From assembly GCA_035772405.1 (NCBI GenBank), contig JAYKKM010000173.1:593501-657500 (forward strand): a stretch of DNA of 64,000 nucleotides. Reading direction: 5' to 3'. Positions within the stretch are counted from its first letter, which is position 1. The number at the start of each line of letters is the position of its first letter. The notes under the pieces are model-generated. The model had not been told where the DNA came from and did no database searches. It worked only from the letters and a program-made list of their open reading frames with translations. This stretch comes from Chrysogorgia sp. JL179-B06 (lineage: Eukaryota > Cnidaria > Anthozoa > Scleralcyonacea > Chrysogorgiidae). Made by a program: the position numbers and the translations under genes. Shown piece after piece: positions 11,201 through 22,327 of this stretch.

Positions 11201-12335
11201 TACGTAGGTAGGTAGGCACATCTGTAGGTACGTAGCTAGGTAGCACACCTGTAGGTACGTAGGTAGGTAGGCACACCTGTAGGTACGTAGGTAAGTAGGC
11301 ACACCTGTAGGTACGTAGGTAGGTAGGCACACCTGTAGGTACGTAGGTAGCTAGGCACACCTGTAGGTACGTAGGTAGGTAGGCACACATGTAGGTACGT
11401 AGGTAGGTAGGCACACTTGTAGGTACGTATGTAGGTAGGCACACCTGTAGGTACGTAGGTAGGTAGGCACACCTGTAGGCACTTAGGTTGGTAGGCACAC
11501 CTGTAGGTACGTAGGTAGGTAGGCACCTGTAGGTACGTAGGTAGGTAGGCACACCTGTAGGTACTTAGGTTGGTAGGCACACCTGTAGGTACGTAGGTAG
11601 GTAGGCACCTGTAGGTACGTAGGTAGGTAGGCACACCTGTAGGTAGGTAGGTAGGTAGGCGCACCTGTAGTTACGTAGGTAGGTAGGCACACCTGTAGGT
11701 ACGTAGGTAGGTAGGCACACCTGTAGGTACGTAGGTACCTAGGCACACCTGTAGGTACGTAGGTAGGTAGGCACACCTGTAGGTACGTAGGTAGGTAGGC
11801 ACACCTGTAGGTACGTAGGTAGGTAGGCACATCTGTAGGTACGTAGGTAGGTAGGCAGGCACACATGTAGGTACGTAGGTAGGTAGGCACACCTGTAGGT
11901 ACGTAGGTAGGTAGGCACACCTGTAGGTACGTAGGTAGGTAGGCACACCTGTAGGTACGTAGGTAGGTAGGCACACCTGTAGGTACGTAGGTAGGTAGGC
12001 ACATCTGTAGGTACGTAGCTAAGGCACACCTGTAGGTACGTAGGTAGGTAGGCACACCTGTAGGTACGTAGGTAGCTAGGCACACCTGTAGGTACGTAGG
12101 TAGGTAGGCACACCTGTAGGTAGGTAGGTAGGTAGGCATACCTGTAGGTACGTAGGTAGGTAGGCACACCTGTAGGTACGTAGGTAGGTAGGCACACCTG
12201 TAGTTACGTAGGTAGGTAGGCACACCTGTAGGTACGTAGGTAGGTAGGCACACCTGTAGGTACGTAGGTAGGTAGGCACACCTGTAGGTACGTGGGTAGG
12301 TAGGCACACCTGTAGGTACGTACCTACCTACTACC
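8256..12335. repeat. Satellite array of a 28-bp unit, about 145 copies
   Basis: The unit on the plus strand is GTAGGTACGTAGG followed by TAGGTAGGCACACCT. Common variants have CACATGT or CACTTGT in place of CACCTGT, units missing one TAGG, and units with a doubled ACATGT. The array starts with about 75 bp of (CCTA)n and ends with TACCTACCTACTACC, so its flanks are strand-switched relative to the body. The reverse complement of the unit has no stop in any frame; because 28 is not a multiple of 3, a 28-residue period of Leu-Pro-Thr-Tyr-rich peptide runs through all three minus frames. Spurious ORFs of up to 711 codons result. These are not genes. Confidence 0.97.
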
Positions 12336-12336
12336 A

Positions 12337-12650
12337 CGGACAACTACAGTTGCAAATTATGTGTAAATGAATTATCTTACATTGCACAGCACTTTGTTAT
12401 GCATTGTCAATCCGTATCAACAACACGTGATCAAATGTGGAACGAACTACAAGACATACTGCATGTAAAGGTTATAGTGCAGCTCTATGGAATCAAGATG
12501 ATATTGATATTTATGCGTGCTTGATTGGTGGTTGTATACCCCTAAGGAATATAACGGGAAAGGAACATGATAATTTTATAATTACTACAGCAATTGGAGT
12601 TCTTAACATTTTCAAACAAATTAGCCGAAATCTGATAAGAAATAATTAAT
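12337..12650 (+). pseudogene. LINE C-terminal zinc-knuckle remnant
   Basis: From about 12336 the plus frame reads YSCKLCVNELSYIAQHFVMHC, a C-x2-C-x9-H-x4-C knuckle typical of the end of some LINE ORF2 proteins, then DQMWNELQDI. After a frame change, another stretch (12437-12649) reads through to TAA. No RT core remains. It directly adjoins the right end of the 28-bp array. Confidence 0.6.
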
Positions 12651-12825
12651 GAAGTTTCTTCCAGCATGCTTGATTATAGTAACGTGAAACCTAAAAAGTT
12701 GGATTGTGTATAGTTAGTTTACTTTTATGATTTTCTACTTACTTTTATATATATATATATATATTGTTTAATTGACCTAAGTTATAGGTATATCTTCAAA
12801 AGTGGAGGAATTAAAGCATTATTGT

Positions 12826-12831
12826 TATCTA

Positions 12832-12882
<51 letters not shown>

Positions 12883-12900
12883 GCCTGCCTGCCTGCCTGC

Positions 12901-12978
<78 letters not shown>
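12826..12978 (+). repeat. Compound microsatellite (CTGT)n(CTGC)n(CTAT)n
   Basis: Three tetranucleotide blocks in series, differing by single substitutions in the unit. The block lies just upstream of a LINE 3' fragment and inflates the ORF at 12802-13122. Confidence 0.97.
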
Positions 12979-13797
<819 letters not shown>

Positions 13798-13800
13798 ACA

Positions 13801-13872
13801 TGACCTTGTAGCTGAGTCGGTAGAGCGTCAGACTAGTGTACTAAAGGTCGCGCGGAGTTCCTATATCCTAGC
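13801..13872 (+). repeat. Degenerate tRNA-like sequence
   Basis: An A-box-like TAGCTGAGTCGGTAGAGCG and an anticodon-arm-like stretch are visible, but the B box (around GGAGTTCCTATATCC) is damaged. It is probably the head of a second tRNA-derived SINE family or a dead tRNA gene. No CCA-adjacent pairing could be completed. Confidence 0.4.
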
Positions 13873-14229
13873 CGTTGTCACATAGAGTTTTTCTACTTGT
13901 GCGGTATGTTTTGTCACTCGGAGTAGTACATAATATCATTAGATTATGCGGAAATAAAAGGGTAAATGGAAGTTAATCCTGAGATTAGCGTTGATCGGAT
14001 TTTAAACAGCGGTGGCTATATATGGATTACCGCGACGACAACCTCAATGACGTCATTCAAAACAAAATAATTGAATAATTCTTAGTCTGATGAGTAATAT
14101 CAACACCGTTCATGTTCTGTTTACAATGCTACTCCGAGACTTTCCATGTTGTCAGCGAGACGTTAACTCGCGTAGAGTTGAGAGCTGTTAATAATAATAA
14201 CAATAATAATAATTTACACATATTAGAGG

Positions 14230-14440
14230 GTAGCACGCAACGTAACCTTCGTTCTGCCATCTGAGTTCTTCGTTCTGCCATTGGTTAGAGCGTCTAACTG
14301 CAAGTCATATTTAATATAATCAGGAAAATCATCAACATTTATAAGTGATTTGTACATATATGCATTTCTCTTCTAAGACGCTCTAACCATTGAGACACCG
14401 AGACTCAGATCACAGTGTATATTAACAGCAGTGTCAGTGT
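14230..14440. repeat. Fragments of the tRNA-derived SINE in both orientations
   Basis: Pieces resembling GGTTAGAGCGTCT (plus, about 14280-14300) and its complement (about 14376-14410) are separated by unrelated sequence. They look like rearranged SINE heads; none has both promoter boxes. Confidence 0.5.
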
Positions 14441-14459
14441 ATATTAACACATCCAAACC

Positions 14460-14735
14460 TTACCGATATATGGTGACTGCCGCATAGGCAGTACGTATAT
14501 CAATCGAACCAGTACATTATTGTAACCTTCGCTCTCCATCTGAGTCTCGGTAGCTCAATGGTTAGAGCGTCTCGCCGGCAATCAGAAGGTTACAGGTTCG
14601 ATTCCTGTCCGGGACTCAGAATCATTTTTCTGAGGATACGATTTTGACGATCGTCCATCATGTATCGTCTGTCTACTCCAAGCTCTCCCACATTCACTAC
14701 AGCAGTGTATATATTAACAAATACTATTATTCATA
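14460..14735 (+). mobile_element. tRNA-derived SINE unit
   Basis: The tRNA-like part is 14544-14615, exactly 72 nt. It has a 7-bp acceptor stem GTCTCGG/CCGGGAC, D-stem GCTC/GAGC, A box TAGCTCAATGG and B box GGTTCGATTCC. The anticodon arm pairs imperfectly, so a functional tRNA is unlikely. A 17-bp hairpin (ACTGCCGCATAGGCAGT, 14476-14492) lies 68 nt upstream. A shared tail (GATCGTC..TCTACTCCAAGCTCTCCCACATT) follows to about 14720. The same arrangement is at 45966-46200. Confidence 0.8.
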
Positions 14736-14745
14736 GAAAAACGTC

Positions 14746-16060
14746 GTAAATAATCAGGAAAATCATCAGCATTTATAAGTGATTTGTGCACCATTTCAAA
14801 GTACTGATTTGTTATAGTTTTGCCGCTCGCCTGTGAAGTCTTTCAAGGCTCCCAGAAAGATCTGATCCGTGCCACACGATATCACAGTAATCATCATATA
14901 CTGGAATAATCATAGTCTTATATAGCAGAGGTTTATGTCTGAGTTGATTTGAATAAAAATAAAAGAGAGCTTGGTATCTTCATTGAAAATACCGAGGAAT
15001 AAAATATGCTGGAACATCATTATCGCTTTTCTTTAAAGTTTTCAATCATCTAAAAGCACGGAAAATAAATGCCTAACTGATGTGCAATGAAGCGAAACAT
15101 ACTAGTGAAGAGTTAAGGTAAACGGCAGCATCTGAAGAAGTGGAAGACGAGAACAGCGTTAAAACAGAAGAAAATTAACCAAAAGTCATATAATAAATAC
15201 TTTATTAGCCTCGTTTGCTCGGTCTGTACTGGAAAGTATTTGCCTTTTGTTTCATAGCAGAAACCTCGCTCATTCGTCGCTTAGTCTGGACGAAAACCTC
15301 AGACAAATTACTTTCACGTACAAACCGAGCTAACGAGATTAATTAAACGAGGTTAAGTCTAATTCTGAGCCGGGCAAAGCGCTTGGCTTTCGCTTTTGCA
15401 TACACGACAGGCACAATACTGAGTCGAAAGATGTAGTATATCTGCTATATATACCGCATAGATCGAAAGTAGTGCACGTACTACATATACCGCATGCTGT
15501 CGAGAGAACCTTTTAAAAAATTATTTCGGACAGGATATACACAGAATTGAAGGGATCGAAACAGGATACAGTCTCCATAAAACAACATACAAAGGGTCAA
15601 GTGGGATGTCTGGCTTACTGTAGAGCTTAAGATAGTAGAATAGAGACCGCGGATATACAACGCCAACGCATTATATATTTAGCTTTGAAAAGAAACCACG
15701 CTTGATTGACAATATTTTTTTTATTTTTTAAGCCTGTTTTATGACTTATAAAACACGTCAGCACTGCTAAACGGATTGTAGTGTCTGCGTTGAAGTATAT
15801 ACCTGTACCTATCTCCTGTTTAGCCTTTTCACCCTAGCAACGTAACAACCGTGGGGGAAGGCCGAGATATTTAAATGAACAAACATTCTCCGTGATTGAA
15901 CTTCCGATACTTGTTTTCTTCATACAGGTTTCCACGGTTACAACGATGTACAGTAGGTGTTTTGAATAAATATGAAAAAGTGTTCAAAACGTTATCTTAT
16001 ACAGAAGAGTTATTTAATAAAACGGACTGGCTTGTGAACCCTTGTGAACTTGAAGATTGA
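14746..16060. other. Noncoding stretch, no recognised gene
   Basis: No ORF with a domain. A loose inverted pairing exists between 15208-15250 and 15290-15345 (CCTCGTTTGCTCGG against CCGAGCTAACGAG). Sequence at 15998-16060 recurs at 17245-17335. Confidence 0.6.
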
Positions 16061-16271
16061 TGTATAATAGACCTCTTTCGTAATGGCTGCCATTTTAAAT
16101 ATTCTTTTATGCGCATATAAATTAGCCTTTACAGGTTCGATTCCTGAGGATATGAGCTTGACGATCGTCCACGTATCGTCTGTCTACTCCGAGCTCTTCC
16201 ACATTCACTACAACATTGTGTATATCAACGCATCCAAGTATTACCGATATATAGTGACTGCCGCATAGGCA

Positions 16272-16825
16272 GTTACCTACGAGGTAAGATCGATCGATGT
16301 GCTTGACACTCTTTCTTGGGCTATGCTTGATACGAGGCGATCCTATGCTAAATCAATATTGGTCTATAAGATACTTAATGCTCATACCGCACTAGCCTTG
16401 GGAACACATTCGTGAGAAGAAGTATTAGTCAACATACTTATAATCTTCGCAATAATTTAACAGATTTGACAATTCCAAAACCTAGAAAATAATTTTTAAA
16501 AAAGACATTTAAATATAGTGGTGCTATGCTATGGAATAAACTATCTTGTGAAGCGAAGACTGCGGAGACTCTTTACTCTTTTAAAAACCACATTAGGCCT
16601 TGATTCGTGTTTCACTTCCTCTTCTTGCTCTTATCTTGTATATAGTTAGTTAATGTAGTTTTTAGTTTAGTTTTTTATACCTATAATTTCTACTTGTGTT
16701 ATAGTATTGTTTGTGTGTGAACACGCCCCTCATGGAAATCAGCTATTGTTGTTGGGGCTAGCGTGTTATTTTTAAATAAAGATTTACCTACCTACCAGGT
16801 AGGTATAGGTAGGTAGGTTACCTAC
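16272..16825 (+). pseudogene. Decayed LINE 3' fragment inserted into a SINE unit
   Basis: Readable remnants are RRSYAKSILVYKILNAHTA near 16350 and YSGAMLWNKLSCEAKTAETL near 16515, in different frames with stops between. They match the same C-terminal region as 13189-13584. The 3' end is TTTAAATAAAG followed by TACC repeats that reverse strand (ACCTACC then GGTAGG then ACCTACC). The direct repeat GTTACCTAC at 16272-16280 and 16817-16825 brackets it. Confidence 0.65.
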
Positions 16826-17010
16826 CTACATATATCAATTGAACCAGTACATCATTGTAACCTTCGCTCTCCATCTGAGTCTCGTTAGCTCAATGATTAG
16901 AGCGTCTCACCGGCAATCAGAAGGTTACAGGTTCGATTCCTGTACGGGACTCAGAATCATTTTTCTGAGGATATAAGCTTGACGATCGTCCAACGTATCG
17001 CCTTTACAAC
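16826..17010 (+). mobile_element. tRNA-derived SINE, tRNA part and tail
   Basis: The tRNA-like part is 16879-16950 (72 nt), with A box TAGCTCAATG and B box GGTTCGATTCC. Its upstream hairpin partner (16257-16273) has been separated from it by the LINE remnant. The tail continues with CAGAATCATTTTTCTGAGGA and GACGATCGTCCA. Confidence 0.75.
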
Positions 17011-17116
17011 CTCGTCAGGAAGTGAATATTCTTTTGAATTGTTGACACACAAACGAGGCTATAAAGGCTAATTAAGATGCACATAAAGGAATATTTAAAT
17101 TAGCTGCCATTACGAA

Positions 17117-17445
17117 AGAGGTCTATGCCTACTTTCAATAATACTATTAGCGCGTTCGTTCTTGAAGAATCTGAGTATTTCACTCAATGTTATAACCTCC
17201 TTTACCAGCTTGGGTTTATTTTTGGTAAAAACAAACAGAATTATCTTACAGAAGTGTTATTTGATAAAAACAGACTATGCCGACAAGTGGCAACTTGGCG
17301 TGCAGCTTAGTAAACCCTTGTGAACTTGAAGAGCAATAGATATTGCCTATTTTCATTACTATTTGCGTCGTTCTTGAAGAATATGAGTATTCCACTCAAT
17401 TGAATGTTATAATCTCCTTTACCAGCTTGGGTTTAATTTTGAGTT
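17117..17445 (+). repeat. Tandem duplication of about 215 bp
   Basis: The segment TCTTGAAGAAT..GAGTATT..CACTCAATGTTATAA..CCTCCTTTACCAGCTTGGGTTTA occurs at about 17158-17225 and again at 17375-17440, with matching sequence before each copy. No domain in the 17125-17310 ORF. Confidence 0.7.
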
Positions 17446-17734
17446 TGAAGAATTTAAATTACACAAATAGCAAAGCATAATGTAAAATAATGTTTTTTTC
17501 ATTTTTATTCAAAATACATACATCGTTGTTAGTTGTTAGAAAGTTATTCATTTAAATTACTCGGGCGTCTTCCCCCATATATATTCCTCCCCCCATATAT
17601 ATCCCTCCCCCCAACTGAATTATTTTTTGGGAAATTCGGGCGCTTTTTCAGGCAGTTTCTCCATAACCTTTATCACGTTTCTGATTGGTTGTCAGAGGGA
17701 ATTAACTACATCATATTAGGGAGAGGTCATTAAG

Positions 17735-18415
17735 CCTGGTTCACATATGGTTGTAATTGTTGTAATTCAGTCAGCGATCCCATTAGAACTCAGGACTTCT
17801 CGGTTTAATGATCGCCGATTTGTGTCGCAGCTGCGCATGCGGGCGGTTGTCTTGCTAACTTGCTTTCCTTAAAACTGTTAATAGTTACCTGGAGAATTGG
17901 GTTCGGATACTATTGTATTTTGCCATTGCCTTCCGCACATCCATGTTCGTTCCCTCTGCTACACGGCTCCATGAATTCGACTTTTTGTTTTTGTCGCGAA
18001 ATTCAACAGAAGACCTTTTGTAAATGGCTGGGTACTCGCGAATGACATCCATACACTTCTCGTCTGTTAAACTTCCCATTTTGCTCATTATTATATTGCA
18101 GAAGGCAGAGCAAGTGAATCCTGATGACTTGTAACATGTGCAAAGCAATCCTAGCAACTTGCTTGGCAACGCAACTCTTGATGCTGATTGGTTATTAATA
18201 TCACGTGTCATTTTCTGTCGCCGACAGTCGGCGACAATTGTTCCCATTAAAAGTTGATGGATCGGCGACTGTTGAACCTGATTCAACTTATACAACAGTC
18301 GCCGATCAATCGCCGATAGAATTACAACAATTACAACTCGTGTTCCCATTAAGTTGTAATTGTTGTAAGACTTGATCGGCGACAATCGCCAACGGAATTA
18401 CAACAATTACAACTG
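17735..18415 (-). mobile_element. Harbinger/PIF-like element (probable) carrying a MADF exon
   Basis: Both ends carry GTTGTAATTGTTGTAATTC-type sequence in opposite orientation (about 17750-17770 and 18370-18412), and the left end begins AGCCTGGTTCACA after a TTA. Additional internal copies of the CGGCGAC and ACAATTAC motifs lie at 18222-18400. MADF-type DNA-binding proteins are known second proteins of PIF/Harbinger elements. No DDE nuclease was found, so the element is incomplete. Confidence 0.55.
17889..18088 (-). CDS. MADF-domain exon (probable transposon-associated DNA-binding protein)
   Basis: From an ATG at 18088, 66 codons plus two bases lead to a good donor (CAG then GTAACT, 17888-17883). 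The protein has CMDVIREYPAIYKRSS, FRDKNKKSNSWSRVAE and VRKAMAKYNSIRTQF, the order of the three-helix MADF (Adf-1-like) domain. The domain would end in the next exon, which I did not find in the window. MADF domains bind DNA in a Myb-like manner (family knowledge). The longer ORF extending upstream to 18385 runs into inverted-repeat sequence, so I prefer the internal ATG. It could also be a host gene, but the surrounding terminal repeats favour a transposon. Confidence 0.6.
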
Positions 18416-18422
18416 GTAGGGG

Positions 18423-19347
18423 GTGGGTGATACTGACACCAGAGCTATTATGGATTTGGTTCGCTTGGTCCGTTCAGACCAATTGAGCAAGTTACAGCGA
18501 ATTCAAAATACAGCTGCTAGACTTGTTGCAAGGGTTAAAAAATCAGAACAAATCTCCCCTGCGCTACGTAATCTTCACTGGTTGCCGGTGAGATCAAGGA
18601 TTGTTTTTTAAGATACTAATAATTACTTTGAAGGCTTTACATGGCCAGGCGGCATCTGTTTATATTACTGATTTACTAACTAAATATAAACCTACTCGTG
18701 CTTTAAGATCATCTAACCGAAATCTGCTACTTGAGCCAAAATCCAAAATTGTGACTCATGGAGACAGAACATTCTCGGTTGCCGCACCAAAACTGTGGAA
18801 TTTATTACCACAGGAAATTAGAAGCATTGATATGTTAAGTAGTTTTAAGTCAGCACTTAAGACTTTTTTTAAATTAATGGTTTTTTGTTCATATATTGTA
18901 ATATATTTATTTATTTATTTATTTCGTTTCGCCACAAATATTGGAATGTGTAGTGATTAAGATTCTATGGATTAATTAATAAGTTATTTGCTAAGGTTGT
19001 ATTATAAGTATAGTACATGTGGCAGGGTGGCCCAACAGCAATCGCCAATTACTGCGGTCCCGAAGTGAGTTGAGAGAAAAAGGAATTAATAAATTAGGTC
19101 CGAGCGCGGAGCGAGACGCCCTGACCTGTGAGCTCTCGTGCGGAAGTAATTTTATTAAGAGCTCAAAAGACAAAGGAATCCCGCTCCGCGCGCAAAATTC
19201 TAAAAATTGTCAGCTACAGCAACAGGTCGCACATGTAGTAGGCTCTTTAGTCGTTATATGTAGTAGGCTTTATCTTATAAAGAAACTGTAATTAGTTTTA
19301 TAAGTAACATTAAGAATATATTGTTGTAAGAGCATTGAGACTGTCTC

Positions 19348-19379
<32 letters not shown>

Positions 19380-19410
19380 ATACGTCTTTTATTATTATTA
19401 TTATTATGGG
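18423..19410 (+). pseudogene. L2-like LINE, C-terminal RT fragment and 3' tail
   Basis: The frame at 18423-18611 reads LSKLQRIQNTAARLVARV and LHWLPVRSRIVF. A T-run at 18603-18609 shifts it to the frame 18601-18960, with KILIITLKALHGQAA and APKLWNLLPQEIRS. The tail ends with (TTA)n at 19347-19410. About 250 bp of unrelated GC-rich sequence (about 19019-19210) sits in the 3' UTR, perhaps an insertion. One frame change is the main lesion. Confidence 0.85.
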
Positions 19411-20414
19411 GTGGTAGGTGGTGGATGATCTTTCAGACACAAACTAAAAAATGCCATGCATAACCCCTCTCTTGTGCAATTGTTGACATTGATAACCCCT
19501 CCTTCAGACATTGAAAAAAAATCGTAACCCCTCCTCAAGGAGACTTTAAGTTTAATAACACTCATTTTATATATTAAAAACATAAAATTATAAATATTCA
19601 GTTTTAATATAGTAATGTATATTACAGAAAGTTCAACTTGAAATGAAAACCCTTCTCATAAATCCTGCACTTAAAAAATTAAGGCAAATCTAAACAATAT
19701 ATACACACATTAAACTATGATCTCAGTTATGGCCGAAAGATGACAATGACTATATAACTCAAAAATGTGTTTATTATAAAATGTCAAGTATTCATCATAA
19801 CTGTTTAAAGAAAGCTCTAACAAGCAAATTAGTGACCTTGATGGGGAACTATTAAGAAAAGAAGTGCAACTTAGATTAGGCAGACGGGCTACAACCTGGC
19901 GCACTAGATTTCTGTAAAATTTTAATATAAATAGCTCAGATGAATGTTGATAAATTTAGCAATGTATTTTCTTTTTCAATGTACACATGTACACATATTT
20001 CTCTTAATAAATATCAAAACTGTTTTTTCAAGACTATATTTTTTCCATAACCCCTTGGCCTTATTCTAGTCAGAAATCGACATAACCCCTCCTTCAGCAA
20101 CCTTTAAAATTTCGTAATCCCTCCACAAAAACATCCACCCCCTACCACCCCATAAATAATGAACGCTCCCTTCATAATTTACTTAGAGGGGGACTATCGT
20201 GATTAAAAAAATTTTCCCCTACATTTTTTGGAAGCCGCCCCCTAATATTCCCAGGCAATTTACTCTGTCCAGCTAATGCTTTGCGCACTCACAAGCTTGC
20301 TCGCGGCCATTTTTTGGGCCACGAAATTGAAAAGGTAAACCAATCCTTCGATATCTGAGCAATCCTTGCCGTAAATTACTCAAATTGTGTTTTTCGTAAG
20401 AGCAGAGATAATGT
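19411..20414. other. Noncoding stretch, no recognised gene
   Basis: It contains two facing blocks with CCCCTCC-rich sequence (19440-19540 and 20045-20150) that are loosely reverse-complementary, suggesting a decayed palindromic element of about 0.7 kb. No domain-bearing ORF. Confidence 0.5.
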
Positions 20415-20479
20415 AGCCTGCGTCGCAGACCCCGTGTTGTGTATTTGAAATACACAACACGGGGTCTGCGACGCAGGCT
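20415..20479. mobile_element. Perfect 65-bp palindrome with a 9-bp target duplication
   Basis: A 32-bp arm beginning AGCCTGCGTCGCAGACCCCG is followed by one G and then its exact reverse complement. AGATAATGT directly precedes it (20406-20414) and recurs at 20481-20489, one base after it. A similar but imperfect hairpin is at 22273-22327. Confidence 0.9.
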
Positions 20480-21283
20480 AAGATAATGTAGACTGTAGTA
20501 AGTTATTATTGTCATATTTTTTATAGTATTTGATTACACTCGGTGCGGAGTGGAATTGTGTTTTGAGACAGGTATCCGTCGCTCGTTTTTTGCCGTTTGA
20601 TGCGTGAATTTCAAAGTTTCCTTCAAGACCGCAGTTTCCTGGCAAAGGCAACAGTATAAGATCCTTATATTCCATATATTCTATGAGTAGAGGAACAGAT
20701 ATTACGCTAGAAACGAACACTCACTGCTGCAAATCATTTATTGGACAAGGCTGTTGTAATCGAAGCCGTTGAGAATGAGCTGACAGACGACGGCACGAAG
20801 AGTGCGGTTCACAATATTCGACAAACTCTGAGTCAGATATCACTACAAACTGATTTAAACGACTTTTAACAGCTTATTATGTCGTAAGAAGATAACAAAG
20901 CAACAAGAAAACGTAATAAACCGAGGTAGTTAGAAGCCAGTTTCCCAAATCAAAACAATAACACAAGCGCTCAAGGCACTAGCTGGACATTCATCCTTTA
21001 ATGTGATACCATCCACGCAAAGGTATATTTTTGTGACCCCCCTACTCTAATGTTGATCAGACTTCCTCTAAAATGAGTAATAACTGTACAGTCATTTTGC
21101 ATCTGAGTATTTTACATGTCAGTATTTCCATAATTTATAACTAAACTTTATGATTGATTGATTGTAGTCAACAGAATGTCTGAAACTTTTTTGATGACCC
21201 CTTACACTCTGTTTTATTTCTTGGGTGATTTTCGAAACCCCCCTAAAAATTGTTGAAAAATTATGACCCCCCTCACAATTGCC

Positions 21284-21311
21284 ATAGCCCCCCCCCCCCC
21301 GCCCCCCCCTC
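21284..21311 (+). repeat. Poly-C tract
   Basis: A run of C interrupted by one G, in a region of CCCCC-rich decayed sequence. Confidence 0.9.
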
Positions 21312-21339
21312 TAGGTAAATAATGACTACCCCTTAGCAG

Positions 21340-21990
21340 CAATATACCATCCTCCACACAACAAAACACTCCTCTACGAACTCACTTGTTTCAATCTATT
21401 GATAAAAATTTAGCTAAATTTCAAAATTCTGCTATTGTCATCATGGGTGACTTCAATCAGTTCAAGCCTGGAAACTTGTGTTCTTCTTTTGAACTTACAA
21501 AGCCCGTCAAAGCACCAACACGCGGTACCAATATTTTTGTACAGATCTATACTACCTTATCCAATTACTATAACGATGCATAAATTCTACCCCTACTTGG
21601 CATGTCCGACCACTCAACCGTTCTTTTGCAACCCGCGCTAACTTAACTGTCACAAGTCAACGTACCTCGCGCTTGCTAAAAAGCACATACAGACCATCAA
21701 ATAAACAAGCCTTAAGTCCTTGTCGTTATCCAACATAAATTGGACTCCTTTATACCAGTTCTCTTCTGTTCAAAATATATTCAATATGTTCTCGGCTGTG
21801 ATGACCGATGAAATGGACATTTATCTCCCGCTACGTAGTGTAAAAACTATCCAGCAGACACCAAGGGCCAAACACTTAATTTTAATTTCTATCTTAACAA
21901 AGTTAAAAAGATGTCTACCAGCCCAAAAACGTGGTGGAACAATATCAAGTTACTCGCTGGTATTTCAAAGTCACAACCATTGATTATCCA
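21340..21990 (+). pseudogene. LINE AP-endonuclease remnant
   Basis: The frame at 21386-21583 has IVIMGDFNQFKPGNLCS, the Gly-Asp-Phe-Asn motif of the APE-type endonuclease of LINE ORF2, followed by APTRGTN and a tyrosine-rich stretch. A frame change then gives GMSDHSTVLLQP around 21600, the Ser-Asp-His catalytic motif. Further pieces trail to about 21985. Multiple stops and frame changes make it dead. This is the only endonuclease part seen in the window; the others are C-terminal. Confidence 0.7.
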
Positions 21991-22004
21991 ACCTTGCCAT
22001 TGTA

Positions 22005-22110
22005 ACCTTCTCCCTCCATCTGAGACGCTCTAACCATTGAGTTACTAACCATTGAGTTACCGAGACTCACCGGTAATCAGAAGGTTACAGGTTCGATACC
22101 TGTCCGGGAA
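22005..22110 (+). repeat. Rearranged tRNA-SINE fragment
   Basis: The leader TGTAACCTTC..CTCCATCTGAG is followed by an inverted piece (ACGCTCTAACCATTGAGTTA, with part of it repeated), and then by the normal B-box half with GGTTCGATACCTGTCCGGGA. The A-box half has been inverted and partly duplicated relative to intact copies. Confidence 0.65.
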
Positions 22111-22178
22111 GTTACTTTATCATTTTAAAAGTTCTTCGAAATAAGACAATAAAAAATGTTGAGGTTAGGGGCACTTTA
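22111..22178. repeat. Solo arm of the 26511-26932 TTAA foldback element
   Basis: AGTTACTTTATCATTTTAAAAGTTC and GAGGTTAGGGGCACTTTAA match the right arm of the element at 26511-26932, including the terminal TTAA. Confidence 0.75.
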
Positions 22179-22272
22179 ACGATCGTCAATGTGATATGCG
22201 AGTTTACAAAATCCGACGAAAAGTTCGACGTTTGAAATGGACCAAAGAAGGTAATCTAAATAGGGGTCTGTC

Positions 22273-22327
22273 TAGCCTGCGTCTTAGCCACTTAGCACGC
22301 CCGTTTCTGAGCCCACGGGCGTCTGTA
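22273..22327. repeat. Imperfect hairpin related to the 20415 palindrome
   Basis: TAGCCTGCGT..AGCACGCCCG pairs with CGGGCGTCTGTACGCAGGGTA around a 10-base loop. Confidence 0.6.

Larger units (their letters stand above)
16067..17126. mobile_element. Possible DNA element with about 60-bp inverted termini carrying SINE and LINE insertions
   Basis: The left end ATAGACCTCTTTCGTAATGG and the right end CCATTACGAAAGAGGTCTAT are exact complements, and the pairing continues with gaps for about 60 bp. Inside are SINE parts and a LINE remnant. Flanking sequences on the two sides are also similar to each other, so a local duplication is the alternative explanation. Confidence 0.6.

Noticed and set aside
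14544..14615. Functional tRNA gene
   Set aside because: The length and promoter boxes fit, but the anticodon stem is mismatched, position 33 is not T, and several copies share the same SINE tail.
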